The notes beneath the pieces were generated by a model, which worked only from the letters and a program-made list of their open reading frames with translations, was not told the DNA's origin and did not search any database. A stretch of 40,000 nt of DNA, from positions 292,348-332,347 of the forward strand of contig RPFO01000084.1 of assembly GCA_009746045.1 (NCBI GenBank), given 5' to 3'. A program made the translations under genes and the position numbers. Shown one piece after another: positions 20,232 to 30,814 of the stretch. The stretch comes from Mesostigma viride (lineage: Eukaryota; Streptophyta; Mesostigmatophyceae; Mesostigmatales; Mesostigmataceae). Positions within the stretch are counted from its first letter, which is position 1. Each line of letters opens with the position of its first letter.

Positions 20232-22151
20232 GGTGGTGGCGGCGGCGGCATGGGCGGCGGCAGCGGTGGTGGTGGTGGTGGCGGTGGCGGCGGCGGTGGT
20301 GGTGGTGGTGGCGGCGGCGGCGGCGGTGGTGGTGGCGCCCCCCGCACGGTGGTGCATGGTGGTGGCGGTCGTGGTGCTGCTTAAGCTATGGGTGGCTTGC
20401 ACTGACACCCGCGCGCATCCCTGGCAGCCTCACCTGCAGGTGGCTGGCGATGCTCTCCCTGCTGACGCCTGGCGGTGACCCCATCGCGTGAAGTATCGTC
20501 TTGGGCACGACAACTGCGATCCCGATTGCACATGCATAAATGGTATCCAGGGAGGTCTTAGCAGACTAGTCAGGGATGTAGGTGCGAGCCAAGGAACATC
20601 ATGGAGCCCAGATAGGTAGAACTACGTGTTGTTTCATTCCGCTAAGCGTGCCTGGCATGCACTGAAAACGACTCGTCCTGCTATCGAATGATGCAGCATT
20701 ACTTACTGGAGTAGTACGACTATGGTACTGGGAAGCATGTCAGGGAGAGAGTTTTGCAAATTAAGAGGCCATTCCTTGAGTTAACGTGCGGGGCTTACTG
20801 AACCATTATTTTTTTTTCCAAATTTTCAGAGCCAGCAGAGAGTACTCCTGCAAAATACCCCACACCATGACAACCCCAGCAAGGATCTGCTGAAAACACT
20901 AATCTGACAGTGTCCTGGTATCAGCTCCGAATACAGTGACCACGGCCCCTTCTTCTTTCTGTGCGCTGATCCCAGCCTCAACCTGCATGAATGATGCATA
21001 CATTACCTGCATGAAAGGGGCACACATGTATAGACTGGGCAGATAGAGAGCTGTGGCCTAGGGAAAACCAGGCATCCTGCGTCCTCTGTTATGTTTAAAC
21101 TAAGAATGTTTATACCTATCATGTATTATCGGTCACCAGCCAGGCTGCATGAGCCACTGAGCAATTAGGGATTAACCACAGGCCATTAGAGACTGTCATT
21201 GCACGTCAATGGCAGACCCACAGCCATGTATTCGCGGCCTAGAAAAGTATGGATCCAGTATTTTTAAACCCCTTTACAGGGCAGCCGGGGAAGGGGGAGG
21301 CCACACTACATGTGCCCCCCAACTACTCAGTACAAGTGCGCAGCTAGGGTTCGGCAACGCCTACGGTGATGGGGGAATCCAGGACGCATGCAGATAGTAG
21401 TGCAGCAACAACAGAGGGAGGGTGGTGGTGGTGGTGGTTGGGGGGGAAGACCCTAAAAGTGTAGTATACAGTAGGTAGGTATACTATAAACGCGAGTAGC
21501 CGCCGAGCACTCACGGTCTATGCCCACGCGCTTGATGGCATCCAGGAAGCACGCGTGCAGCTCCCGCGTCCACACCACGCGATTCCTCTTCTCCGTTGAG
21601 CGAGCACACGACTCGCCACGGAGGCATCCCTTCTCGGCTGCACTCGCAGCATTGTCATCATTATCAATATCATGACTGTTATCATTATTATTATCATTAT
21701 CATTATTGTCATCGTCGCTGTGATGATTACTGTCAATGTTTTCACTAGTATTGTTCGCCATCGCCGTGGTCACATCATAGCTGCTGCAGTAGCTGGTACT
21801 GTTGACCTCGGTGCCGCCCACGGTGGTGTCACTCCCTGACCCCAAAGCCCAGCTGCTGGGCTGACTGTGCCCATGACCATCACTGGGGTGACACTGCCCC
21901 TCCTCGACGGTCATCAGGAGCTGGCCAGTGTCATCCAGCTGGGTACAGGGGGCAGACGTGCAATGTGAAAGGGGTTGCGCGGTGGTGCGCAGGTGCGGGG
22001 GGTGACAGTGGGACCGGCTGGGAATCTGCAACTGTTGGGCCGATGTTGTCACAATCAAGATTGGTGTTGGGACGCGCACATGAATGTGGTCATGAATGAG
22101 GGCATGGGGCCGGACATGCTGCATATTATATGAGGGCGTTTGGGCACACAT
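18410..22151 (-). CDS. GARP (G2-like MYB) transcription factor, three exons
   Basis: The spliced model is complement(18410..19693, 20434..20513, 21515..22151), 2001 nt and 666 residues. Exon 1 starts at ATG 22151, with an in-frame stop 16 codons upstream, and carries an Asp/Asn/Ser-rich region before the domain. The domain spans residues 189 to about 245: RNRVVWTRELHACFLDAIKR and VGID in exon 1, LVVPKTILHAMGSPPGVSRE and SIASHLQ in exon 2, KFRIWHRKV in exon 3. W, the LH helix, VPK-x-IL and SHLQKFR match the GARP single-MYB fold that binds DNA. The splice sites are GTGAGT/CAG and GTGAGG/CAG and the phases agree exactly. Exon 3 has an SRRKRQ basic cluster (residues 280-285, possible nuclear signal), Ser and Asn runs and five Gln (565-569). 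No receiver domain is seen, so it is not evidently a type-B response regulator. The exact subfamily and target genes are unknown. Confidence 0.85.
20197..20338. repeat. GCT and GGC/GGT trinucleotide tract in GARP intron 2
   Basis: About eleven GCT units followed by about 36 GGT/GGC units. The splice model places it inside intron 2 (19694-20433), so the long poly-Gln, poly-Pro and poly-Ala frames it creates are not translated. Confidence 0.8.
20434..20513 (-). CDS. GARP gene exon 2 (80 nt)
   Basis: Too short for ordinary ORF listing. The acceptor is ATCGCAG and the donor follows HLQ at CAG-GTGAGG. With the C from exon 1 it gives exactly 27 codons, covering VPKTILHAM to SHLQ. It confirms that the flanking frames belong to one gene. 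Confidence 0.85.
21515..22151 (-). CDS. GARP gene exon 1
   Basis: 637 nt, ending in phase 1 at GAC-C before the donor GTGAGTGC. It encodes the N-terminal 212 residues, with an acidic Asp/Asn repeat region (about 21655-21720) produced by ATC/ATT/GTC triplets, and the first helix of the GARP domain. Confidence 0.8.
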
Positions 22152-22908
22152 GCTGTCAAAAATTATGATCGAGGAAGTTTGAGGGTGATGTTGGGAGTGC
22201 TATATGCGGTACAAAAAAAAAGACATCTTTTTCGATACAACTTTCACTGCTGTCTAGCCGACTAGCACGATAAACGATTCCTGGCATAATGCAGGGGGGA
22301 TGTGCGAATGATTATAGGAAGGCCACAGAGGGCCGGATCAAGAGATGCACATACCCCCATATTTGAAAGTGCTCAGTGTCCCTCAAGCTACGCCTGTACA
22401 GGGTTAGATTCTATGATTTATGCCTGTACGTTATGCTTTATTGAGTTGAGCGCTAAGCTTTATGAGTAGTTAAATGGACCTGTACAGTTCATCATGGCCA
22501 TAAACAACATCAATAATAGCAATACACAGGCCCAGAAGCTCATAAACCCAATCAAGTAGATAATACATTAATTACCGTCGGCGAAGTACCAAGCTGCCAG
22601 GGCTACTAGCTGCTGTTCTGGCTATCTTAGTACAGTTAGACTATCTGCATCTTAGTACAGTTAGACTATAAATACCGCACCCATGATTTGATATTTCACC
22701 ACTTCTTTTGTTGATTAAGGGGGACGGTCCCGGCGCGAATATTTTGGCGCCGAAAAATTCGCGGTACCCGTCCGTACCGTGAAAAAGTGGTGCACCGGGC
22801 GCGCACCCCTACCGGAGCTGGCCATGGCGACGTGCTTTCAGGCAGAGTAGAAAAAGATAGCTCGCGGAATGCAGAGAAACTGAGCGAATCTTAAAGACGA
22901 TGAGTAAA
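22152..22908. other. Intergenic; possible promoter DNA
   Basis: No coding signal. It holds a direct duplication of a 21-bp block (ATCTTAGTACAGTTAGACTA, then T) at about 22622-22669, followed by ACTATAAATACC, a TATA-like word on the plus strand, and TTTTGGCGCCGAAAA at about 22740-22754, which fits the E2F consensus TTTSGCGCS. It may be the control region shared by the GARP gene and a rightward gene cut off by the copia insertion. This is inferred. Confidence 0.35.
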
Positions 22909-23388
22909 AGTTGGTTGGAGACCCATCTAGGGTCCACATGGGTCCTCAGAGATAGAGGATCTTGTACAGATTACTACAATATACTTTATTGTAGTATTGG
23001 GCCAATGGCTGTACTTCACTAGTACTCGCCAATGGGATAACGCCACGTAGAATATGTGGGCGTCTCCCAGGCCTCCACGTCACCGGCTGGTCAAGGGCCG
23101 GTGTAGTACTGTCAATAGGACTGAGCCGACTATCGGCCTATTATGTATGCGCATCTGCCTTGGTACCTCCTAGAGGATTCTAGAAGTATCCAACACGCGG
23201 CATGCACTTAACTACACGGAATGCATGTCCACGTAGGATATTCAGCAAGACTGATGAAGGTGCCAAGCGCAATAGAATATATGCGCAACGAAGACGAATT
23301 ATGCAACAACGATAATAACGTAAAGAAATAAAGAAGAGCCTTTGTTTTATGCATAACGCATCAAGCAAGATACCTTTTTATTGCAACT
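22909..23388 (+). repeat. 5' LTR of copia copy 1
   Basis: 480 bp with a 5-bp terminal inverted repeat AGTTG/CAACT. It contains the hairpin ACTACAATA/TATTGTAGT at about 22973-22997 and AATAAA near its right end. Short antisense frames in it are shadows. Confidence 0.92.
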
Positions 23389-25090
23389 TGTATTCATTGT
23401 CATTTCGACAACCGAGGGCAGTTTCCGTTAAAGCCTAGCCCGAGTGAGCATAGGCTTTGCCGAATTACTGTTGGCCCTGGCCCCGGTGAGCACAGGGACG
23501 ACAGGACTAAATTTCGAGCCAGCGACCATGCGTACGTTATGGCTAGACGGAATTTAGAAGGCTCGGAATCTGACTCGGACAGCCTGCATCTAATTCGGTT
23601 TCGATTCTTCATCAAGCTGATGTGCTGTAACCAGTTTACATCAGCCGGTTCAGGCGTAGGGTGTATAAACTGGTTGATAGCACATGGTTGAAGAGATTTT
23701 CCCTTCTGAGCGGAATCTTTTTCAGCCTCGATTTGGATCCAAGCTGTTGGAATGTCAACGCAAGCCATCGAATCGTCAAGAACGGTTTGAATTGCGGTTT
23801 GTATTGCTTTGGTTTCGGCGGCCTGCATGCCTTTTGTCGACCATGCTCGCCGTCAGGCTGAATTGGATATCATGCTGCTTTGGATACTTACGAGTATCAT
23901 GCATCATAAAAGGAAGTTGCTTTGTGTTTTGCAAAGGCGGTTGAGTGATGAACGATTGGATTTCAGCATCATGCCTGGTTTCTCGGCAACATAAAGCGAC
24001 GCTGTCTTTATTTCAACGAGCTTTTTTGCTATGGTAACGGATGTTTTCTGCATGTTACTAATTGGCTCTTTTTCTTTTGGAAAGGCCGTGTGTGCTGTAA
24101 AGAGCTGGTTGGAAACCGTGGGGAAGGCTGGACATGTGCCTCAGGTGTGCCATGTTTTGTCTTTCCACCATGCAGGAAACAAGCCATGACAACACAAGTA
24201 CACGCCCAGTGACGTGATGCTTATACGTAAGAAGCTGGAATATCCAAGCTGGAGCAAAGCCTGATTGAGATGCCAGCTGTGCCCCGGCCGTTGAGCACGG
24301 CGGTATTAAAATCCCGTCATTGTCTAGGGCCCCTGGGGAGGTTCCTAGTACATGGACATATGTGCCCTGTGAGCATGTATATGATGGGATGGAACCCCTG
24401 GCAGTGAAGGCCTGCCAAGGCATAGCCCCCCACAAGAGGCTCGTTCCATTAATTAACGCGGATTAATGATCCTCTCTGTTTATATAACCCCTACAGCGTC
24501 CTCATGGACGTTGATGAGAGTGGTTTCATGGCAGATGAGGGCTGCCAGGTGGTAGGGGCTCCAGCAGTAACCCCTACTGACCGTAAAGCTGCCCCGGTGA
24601 GCAGCAGTAAAAGTGCCCCTGTTTGTGGCATTCCTATCCATGCCTGGAATAAAAAGAGTACCCCAGAGGGAACTCTTTCTGTAAACAACACATGTGGATC
24701 TGCTCGTGTTTGAAGATAGATGCCACACAGTGTTGTCAATGCAGGTGCCCAAGTGAGCAACATATCTGTGAACAATACATGTGGTGCAGCTCCTGGTTGC
24801 AGCCAAGCACCCATTGATATTGTTAACAGTCAAGCTCCTCAGAGCAATAATCCTTGTTATATTGATAATAAAAACTTGGACTCTTGCTCTACCAGGAACG
24901 TGGATGCCCGTCCATGTCCTGAAGAGCCATCACCTAATGATTGATCTTAGGATTTTGGCTAACTCTGATCTGCCTTTCCTAAGGATTGTGGGTCGTGAAG
25001 ATCATCAAGCCCAAGGCAAGGTTGACAGATATATACAGGAGCTTAAGAAGTTGGTAATGTCTGGGGATTATCCTGAGATGTTTAAACCAA
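23389..25090 (+). other. Leader region of copia copy 1, decayed or non-coding
   Basis: About 1.7 kb with no full gag. A Ser/Pro/Cys-rich frame from ATG 24504 is interrupted by TGA and TAG at 24711-24719 and resumes at 24720-24944; the two parts share an SVNNTCG repeat. A TATATAA word lies at about 24480, 24 bp before ATG 24504. Around 24940-25080 another frame gives HQAQGKVDRYIQELKKLV, which looks like the last helix of an integrase core, with Asp where the catalytic Glu of the usual V-E-R is expected. This looks like the scar of a large deletion of gag, protease and most of integrase. Confidence 0.55.
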
Positions 25091-25093
25091 CTT

Positions 25094-27976
25094 TTGCTGT
25101 CAGGTGTTTGGGTGCTGCAAGGTGGCCTCTACCCTGATGACATAATGCAGGCATGGAGTAAGCAGAGGTGGGCACAGTATGCTCATCTCTGTGAAAAGGA
25201 TAAACAGAGAGGAGAATCATTAAAATTTGAGGTGGGAGACCAGGTGATCTTCCACAAAGAAAATGCTCCTGGTAAACGTGGTTATTGGCAGGGTCCAGGG
25301 ACCATAACCTCAGTTGACCTGGAGATGAAAACTGCTGATGTGGTCTGGAATGGGACCACTTATCATCTGGCTTGGAATAGATTGAAGAGAGATCCAATGA
25401 ACGTTCAAGAAAATCCCCTGGAAATTATGGCCCCTGAAGAGGCACTTGGATCTCCCAATCTTTCCTGTCCACCTTTGGCCAGTGAACAGGCTGGACTCCA
25501 ACTACCAGAAAGGGCGGCCTCCCATCAACTGGAGCCTACTACTCAGCAAGCTCAGCCTAAGACATTGACTGGGATATCACAGGATGATATGGATGAAGCT
25601 GACTTGTTGGATAATAGGGTGTCTGATCAGCACCGGAAGCTCCGGCCGTTGGAACATGGGCTTGAGACCCCTGGGCAGGTGGATAACATATTTCAGTCTG
25701 AACAGCCAAAGCTTGGATCCAATTACCCTGGTAATAAGCCATTGCCCTTGGAGACTGATGGGATTCCAGCCCAAGGAAGACAAGCTGAGGAGGGGTTGTC
25801 CAGGTTGAACACTCAGCTCGGCAAGAGAGGCAATCCTCAAGAGCTTCGGGATATTGTAAAGAAGCTCAAGCCCTCACTAAAGATTGCCACAATAACTTCT
25901 CTTCCAGAGAAGGGCATGGACCTTGATGGCTTTGATGTGGATACCAAAGCAGAGGTCTCTGTCACCTCGCCCTTTAATGCTTTGCTGGATAAGTATTCCC
26001 TTGAACCCAGTCCATGGACTATTGTCCAAGACTTTGCGGGTAACACTGATCATCAAGTTCTTGGGAATATCACTATCCCATTCTTGGGTGAGTCTTTGAC
26101 ACTTTGTGTTGTTGATGGCTATAAGGGACCCACTCTCATTGGCCAGCCATTCTTGGTGACTCCCGGTGTTACCATTGTTGATGGCCCCAATAACACAAAG
26201 AGTCTCCTAAAAACCCATTGTGACCCAATTCCTCTGGAATCATTCAGATGTCTCTTGCCTCTTGAAATGTTCCAGAAGGCAAATTGGAAGACCGCCTGTG
26301 TCGGTTCAGTAAAAGGAGCAGAATGGGGAAGGGATATACCCCCAGCTTCTGAGCTGGTAGAACCCGCCCAGCTCAGTGTGACTTCTCTTGGTCTCACAAA
26401 AAGGTCATTTGCTGCTCATAGCCCCATGTCCTTTGATGATGTAGACCTGGATTGTCACACTTTCGCTGGCCTTGAGGCCTGGCGACTAGCATTGGTGCGT
26501 GCGCTCCAGGAGTGGCAAACGCTGGATGTTTTTGAAGGCATTTCAGAACCTCCACCCAATGCTCAAATGCTTCAGTTGCGTTTTGTATGCAAGATGAAGA
26601 GCAAGCTTGGTGAGCCTCCCATACCAAACGCACGTCCAGTCGTGACCCAGTTCCATGGTACTACAGACTTTGATAAGGAGGAGCTGTACACTCCTGGCCT
26701 GTCACATCCTGTTCTCAGGCTTATTCTTAGTCTGTACCTTGGTGCTTTGGACTATGGCTTGGATTATGGAGCAGAAATTGATGACTTCACCAGGGCCTTT
26801 TTGCATGGTGATCCTCAGGTGGCCAGAGCCACTTGGCAAGCTCAAAGACCCTGTTGTGTTAAGACCCCAGCATGCTGGATAGCTGAAGTAGGTCATCCCT
26901 ACATGCAGCCTAAAGTGGGCTGGGAAGGACTGGTCAGCAGTCCAGTCATCTGGTATGAAACCATTGCTCCTGCCATCCAGGAGAGATGTCAGATGCAACA
27001 ATCTCATCTTGCTTATTGTCTCTTTGTGGGGCAATCCAAAGGACAACCCACCTGGGCTACCTTACATGGAGATGATATGCAACGCATTGGTCCCAAGGGA
27101 TGGTTGAATGAGACCTATAAAAGGCTCAATGACAAGTCCCCTATTGGTACCAGAGCATGGTTTAGTAAAAACAGCCAGGTACCTTACTGTGGCATTGGCT
27201 GTACCCTTTTCCAGGATGACAAAGGATGGCATCTTAAGCTGCAATCGGCGAAGGGGTATAAAGAAAAAGTAATAACTCAGTTGCCCAAGAGAGTAACTGA
27301 GGAGAATGCCCCTACGGTTAAAGGTCAACTGGGTTGGCTGGCTGCCACAACTAACCCTGACCTGGCAGTACAGAGTAGGATGCCAGACTCTGTTGTTGTA
27401 GGAGAAGGAAGGAGGCGCCTGGAGAGCTGCCTCAATGAATCTCCTGACTTGGTGTTGTCCGGTGTAGACTGGCATGGGCGTATCATCATAGACGCCTACA
27501 CAGATGCTAGCCAAGAGTCTAGATCTGCCAACAAGATTGGTGCCAGAGCCGGATGCCTGATCACCATCAGGAATGAAGGCAAACAGCCCTCGTTGGTATA
27601 CTGGTCCAGTAACCTTCAGAGGAGGCGGTTTGCTGGCATTGACACCGCTGAGTGCAGGGCATACGCCATGTGCATTCGCGATGCCATATACATAAGAGAG
27701 CTACTCTTATGGTGTCTGAGTCAGATAAGACCTCAACCCGTGATTGATGTCAGGGTTTATTGTGATAATAAGCCCGTGGTCTCTTTTATCAAGAATGAGA
27801 GGGCCACTACTACTGACTTGGACTACCTTGTGGCAAAGGAGTTGTCCAGCCACTGTATAACCATACATCTGCCAGGACACTCAAATCCTGCTGATGCTAT
27901 GACCAAGCTTCCACGACTGGCCCTTAATGGGTACCAGTTGCTGCGGTCCATGATGGCTGGGAAACCCTTGTCATGA
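25094..27976 (+). CDS. Copia Pol remnant: integrase C-terminal domain, RT and RNase H
   Basis: Open for 960 codons; the first in-frame ATG is at 25145. Residues about 46-100 show FEVGDQVIFHKENAPGKRGY, then WQGPGTITSV and LAWNRLKRDP, an SH3-like integrase tail. The middle (around residues 310-365) has VLGNITIPFLGESLTLCVVD and TLIGQPFLVTPGVTIVDG, similar to the C-terminal half of a retropepsin but without a D-T/S-G. Copia RT follows: ARPVVTQFHGTTDFDKEELY, EIDDFTRAFLHGD (first Asp) and ATLHGDDMQRIG (Asp-Asp, with GDD where copia usually has VDD). RNase H has IDAYTDASQ, GIDTAECRAYAM, VRVYCDNKPVV and LPGHSNPADAMTKLP. All RT and RNase H catalytic acids are present. The protein may be enzymatically competent, but movement would need Gag and integrase from elsewhere. 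Confidence 0.85.
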   Translation: MLSGVWVLQGGLYPDDIMQAWSKQRWAQYAHLCEKDKQRGESLKFEVGDQVIFHKENAPGKRGYWQGPGTITSVDLEMKTADVVWNGTTYHLAWNRLKRDPMNVQENPLEIMAPEEALGSPNLSCPPLASEQAGLQLPERAASHQLEPTTQQAQPKTLTGISQDDMDEADLLDNRVSDQHRKLRPLEHGLETPGQVDNIFQSEQPKLGSNYPGNKPLPLETDGIPAQGRQAEEGLSRLNTQLGKRGNPQELRDIVKKLKPSLKIATITSLPEKGMDLDGFDVDTKAEVSVTSPFNALLDKYSLEPSPWTIVQDFAGNTDHQVLGNITIPFLGESLTLCVVDGYKGPTLIGQPFLVTPGVTIVDGPNNTKSLLKTHCDPIPLESFRCLLPLEMFQKANWKTACVGSVKGAEWGRDIPPASELVEPAQLSVTSLGLTKRSFAAHSPMSFDDVDLDCHTFAGLEAWRLALVRALQEWQTLDVFEGISEPPPNAQMLQLRFVCKMKSKLGEPPIPNARPVVTQFHGTTDFDKEELYTPGLSHPVLRLILSLYLGALDYGLDYGAEIDDFTRAFLHGDPQVARATWQAQRPCCVKTPACWIAEVGHPYMQPKVGWEGLVSSPVIWYETIAPAIQERCQMQQSHLAYCLFVGQSKGQPTWATLHGDDMQRIGPKGWLNETYKRLNDKSPIGTRAWFSKNSQVPYCGIGCTLFQDDKGWHLKLQSAKGYKEKVITQLPKRVTEENAPTVKGQLGWLAATTNPDLAVQSRMPDSVVVGEGRRRLESCLNESPDLVLSGVDWHGRIIIDAYTDASQESRSANKIGARAGCLITIRNEGKQPSLVYWSSNLQRRRFAGIDTAECRAYAMCIRDAIYIRELLLWCLSQIRPQPVIDVRVYCDNKPVVSFIKNERATTTDLDYLVAKELSSHCITIHLPGHSNPADAMTKLPRLALNGYQLLRSMMAGKPLS

Positions 27977-28244
27977 GGAGTAATCTGGGAGCCTGAGCCT
28001 AATGCTCCTCCTGTAGGTTTTTATCCCCCTGGAGGTTTTATCCTCTCTGGAGAAGAGGTTTTCCTTCAGATTTGGGTTTTCCCTACAGCAGGTTACACCA
28101 ACCATGCAATGATGAGATGCAAACTCCATAAGACCCAAGTGAGTCCCCATTGCCCACATATGTGAAAGTGAACTGGCCAGGTGCGGCCGAACATCAATGA
28201 ATACATCTAAGCCTTATCACTTTCACAAGGGAAAGAATGGCTGG

Positions 28245-28724
28245 AGTTGGTTGGAGACCCATCTAGGGTCCACATGGGTCCTCAGAGATAGAGGATCTTG
28301 TACAGATTACTACAATATACTTTATTGTAGTATTGGGCCAATGGCTGTACTTCACTAGTACTCGCCAATGGGATAACGCCACGTAGAATATGTGGGCGTC
28401 TCCCAGGCCTCCACGTCACCGGCTGGTCAAGGGCCGGTGTAGTACTGTCAATAGGACTGAGCCGACTATCGGCCTATTATGTATGCGCATCTGCCTTGGT
28501 ACCTCCTAGAGGATTCTAGAAGTATCCAACACGCGGCATGCACTTAACTACACGGAATGCATGTCCACGTAGGATATTCAGCAAGACTGATGAAGGTGCC
28601 AAGCGCAATAGAATATATGCGCAACGAAGACGAATTATGCAACAACGATAATAACGTAAAGAAATAAAGAAGAGCCTTTGTTTTATGCATAACGCATCAA
28701 GCAAGATACCTTTTTATTGCAACT
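28245..28724 (+). repeat. 3' LTR of copia copy 1
   Basis: 480 bp, same sequence as 22909-23388 by direct comparison, followed by the target duplication GTAAA. Confidence 0.93.
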
Positions 28725-28729
28725 GTAAA

Positions 28730-30690
28730 TGATACTACTTCGTAGCGGAGTTCGCGTTTTTTGCAGTGTCGATGATTTTATTGATGACCATCGCCACGGG
28801 GGTCCAATCTGATGTTTTCGTCGGGAGGAAGAAATTAGAATGCACGCTGGCGGCGGTGATTGTCAGGTTTTATGGGCTTTACCTAGCGTCAAGGATGCGT
28901 TTAAATTGTTATTGGTAAAGCTTTAAAAAATTTGCTGGGTTTCGGCCAGATTTCCGTCATGATCGGTAAGACACTCTCCAGGCTCGCGGGATGCGCGTCT
29001 TATTATTCCATGGAAGGTTGTTCTTTCTTGCGCCGCTGGGCGAAGGACAATTCTGGTAATGGTACGATCGTGTGATCAACGTGACCCTATGAATGTTTCG
29101 CTTCCTTTATGGGTTATCAACGCAAGTTTTCGGCTTCTTTCCGTGCAGTTAGCGCCAGGTATAATGCCATTCCGTGCTGCGCATCGCCAGATTCCTGGCA
29201 CCTTTCAGTGGTTTTTATGTACGTTGCATGGCTGGGATGTGTCAAAGCGTGACCGTGGCATATCGTCAAGTTGTCAGGGATTTGCTGAGTGGTTTCTTGG
29301 AAGGAGATTGCTAACAGCACTCAGTTTTGTGTGAATATTGACGCGGCCTTTCTTAGCAGAGGCTTCATTGTGGTTAGAGGCTCACAAGCTTGAGTTTGTT
29401 TCTTGGCAAACAATTGCGCTGGAAAGAAAGGTGGCAGTGGTTTTTCTGAGGGGCATACTGCATGGGTGGAACTGCACGTAGGTAGGGGTTATCGTTGTCT
29501 TGTTGGCCTTTCTCCCACTAAAATGGGAGAGCCCTAATTCATATGCTAGCAAGGCAAGGTAACCATGGTAAGAAGCCTTGGCAAGCAGCATGTATGATAA
29601 TTCTGCTTTCTCTGTGGACTGTCTGTTGTTACCCTTGTTGGGCAATTAGTGGATATGGCTTTCTAGGGTGTGTTTGAGCTTGGTTTTGGGATGATGCCCA
29701 CACCATAAACCTGGAATATGCTTTAGAAGTGTTGGCTAGGCATGTAGAGCTACCTGCCTCATTGTTGTGCACACACGCAACAGGTTGCCCGTGTCGAGGT
29801 AAGGCAAGGGCACATGACGTGCCCAGCCACCTCCTTTTACATTGTGGTCGAATTGGGAATGGTCAGGAGCCTTTTGGATGGCATAGGAAGTGTTAGTGTG
29901 CCTTAATACTCACTAATGCCTTCCTTAGCGTCTGCACAGGTGGCCAACTGCCAAAATTAATAACTGCTACAGCTGAGCTCAGAATGCCACCAAACTTTGA
30001 CAGTGCCTTCTATGGTCATGACAGAATTTGACTTGTGCTTTTCAGGCCTAATTGATGTGTTATGAGTGTGTATGGGGACGCCCCGCCTAAAAAAGCGTAT
30101 TTTTGGCCCAAAAATTAATAACTCAAAGGGATGTGCTGATTTTGTTGATCCAATTAGGTAGAAACGATGTCCCATGACATTTTTATATGGGTTGTGCTTT
30201 TTTCATGCAACTGGTTCTCCCACTGTTCTGGGCAAGATGTGCCCCGGACAGCGTTTTTTTCTATTTTTAGCTCATAGCCGGTGTATGGCTGGGGGTAGTA
30301 CCCCCAACAAGTGGTGGTATGCATGCCCAAACATCATGTTTATGGTCCCCAAACATCATTCAGTGGTTGTCAGTTGCATTTCTGTAGTTATTAGGGGGGG
30401 TAAGTTTTGATATATTTCTATGGGACCCTCCCCTTAAGAGACCTCAACAAGGTGAACACCATAGCACGACAAAACCATACCATGCCTTCTAGCCCTTGGG
30501 ACGGGCATTAATATTGCATGTCAAGATAATCCATCAGCATCTCATAAACTGTTTTTGGATTTCTAATTCAGCAAATAGTAGTACCTCCAGTACTATGGGG
30601 CCGGGGCAACCTTCCCGTTATGCTGCCACTATTTGATGCGCATGCTTACCGTTAAACAGAATCTCTCTTCCAAATGCAAATGCATGGCCT
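28730..30690. other. No recognisable gene
   Basis: A+T-leaning sequence with short random frames. The GTTATTAATTTTTGG word occurs twice in reverse orientation (about 29955 and 30105). No exon with both plausible splice sites and a protein motif was found in this stretch. Confidence 0.4.
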
Positions 30691-30693
30691 TAC

Positions 30694-30805
30694 CCTGAAT
30701 TTCGGAAAATTCGTGCGAGTGAACCGATCGCTGACCAGCTGCAATAAGTATGCACCGAGCTCGCGGCCACGTATGTTAACTGGGGCCATTCCAGGCTCTG
30801 CGTAC
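30694..30805 (-). CDS. Candidate orphan exon (112 nt), product unknown
   Basis: On the minus strand a strong pyrimidine tract ends in GACATGCAG, and the downstream donor is CAGG-GTAAGG. Between them 37 codons stay open, including MAPVNIRGRELGAYLLQLVS and DRFTRTNFPKFR, with balanced, protein-like composition. I do not recognise the family. Neighbouring exons were not found, so this could be a fragment of a gene disrupted by transposons or a chance match. Confidence 0.3.
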
Positions 30806-30814
30806 CTGCATGTC

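Larger units (their letters stand above)
22909..28724 (+). mobile_element. Ty1/copia retrotransposon, copy 1 (recent, complete ends)
   Basis: Two 480-bp LTRs look base-for-base identical, begin AGTTGG and end GCAACT, and the element is flanked by GTAAA at 22904-22908 and 28725-28729. Identical LTRs and an intact target duplication mean a very recent insertion. The 4856-bp interior has one long ORF with copia-type RT and RNase H but no recognisable capsid, zinc knuckle or integrase catalytic core. An A/G-rich stretch, CAAGGGAAAGAATGGCTGG, precedes the 3' LTR as a candidate polypurine tract. No primer binding site was recognised after the 5' LTR. Confidence 0.93.

Noticed and set aside
20162-20408. 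Poly-Pro/poly-Gln and poly-Ala/Thr frames
   Set aside because: They fall inside GARP intron 2, whose splice sites and phases are well supported.
23180-23368. 62-residue antisense frame, repeated at 28516-28704
   Set aside because: It lies wholly within the identical LTRs of copia copy 1 and has no motif, so it appears twice only because the LTR does.
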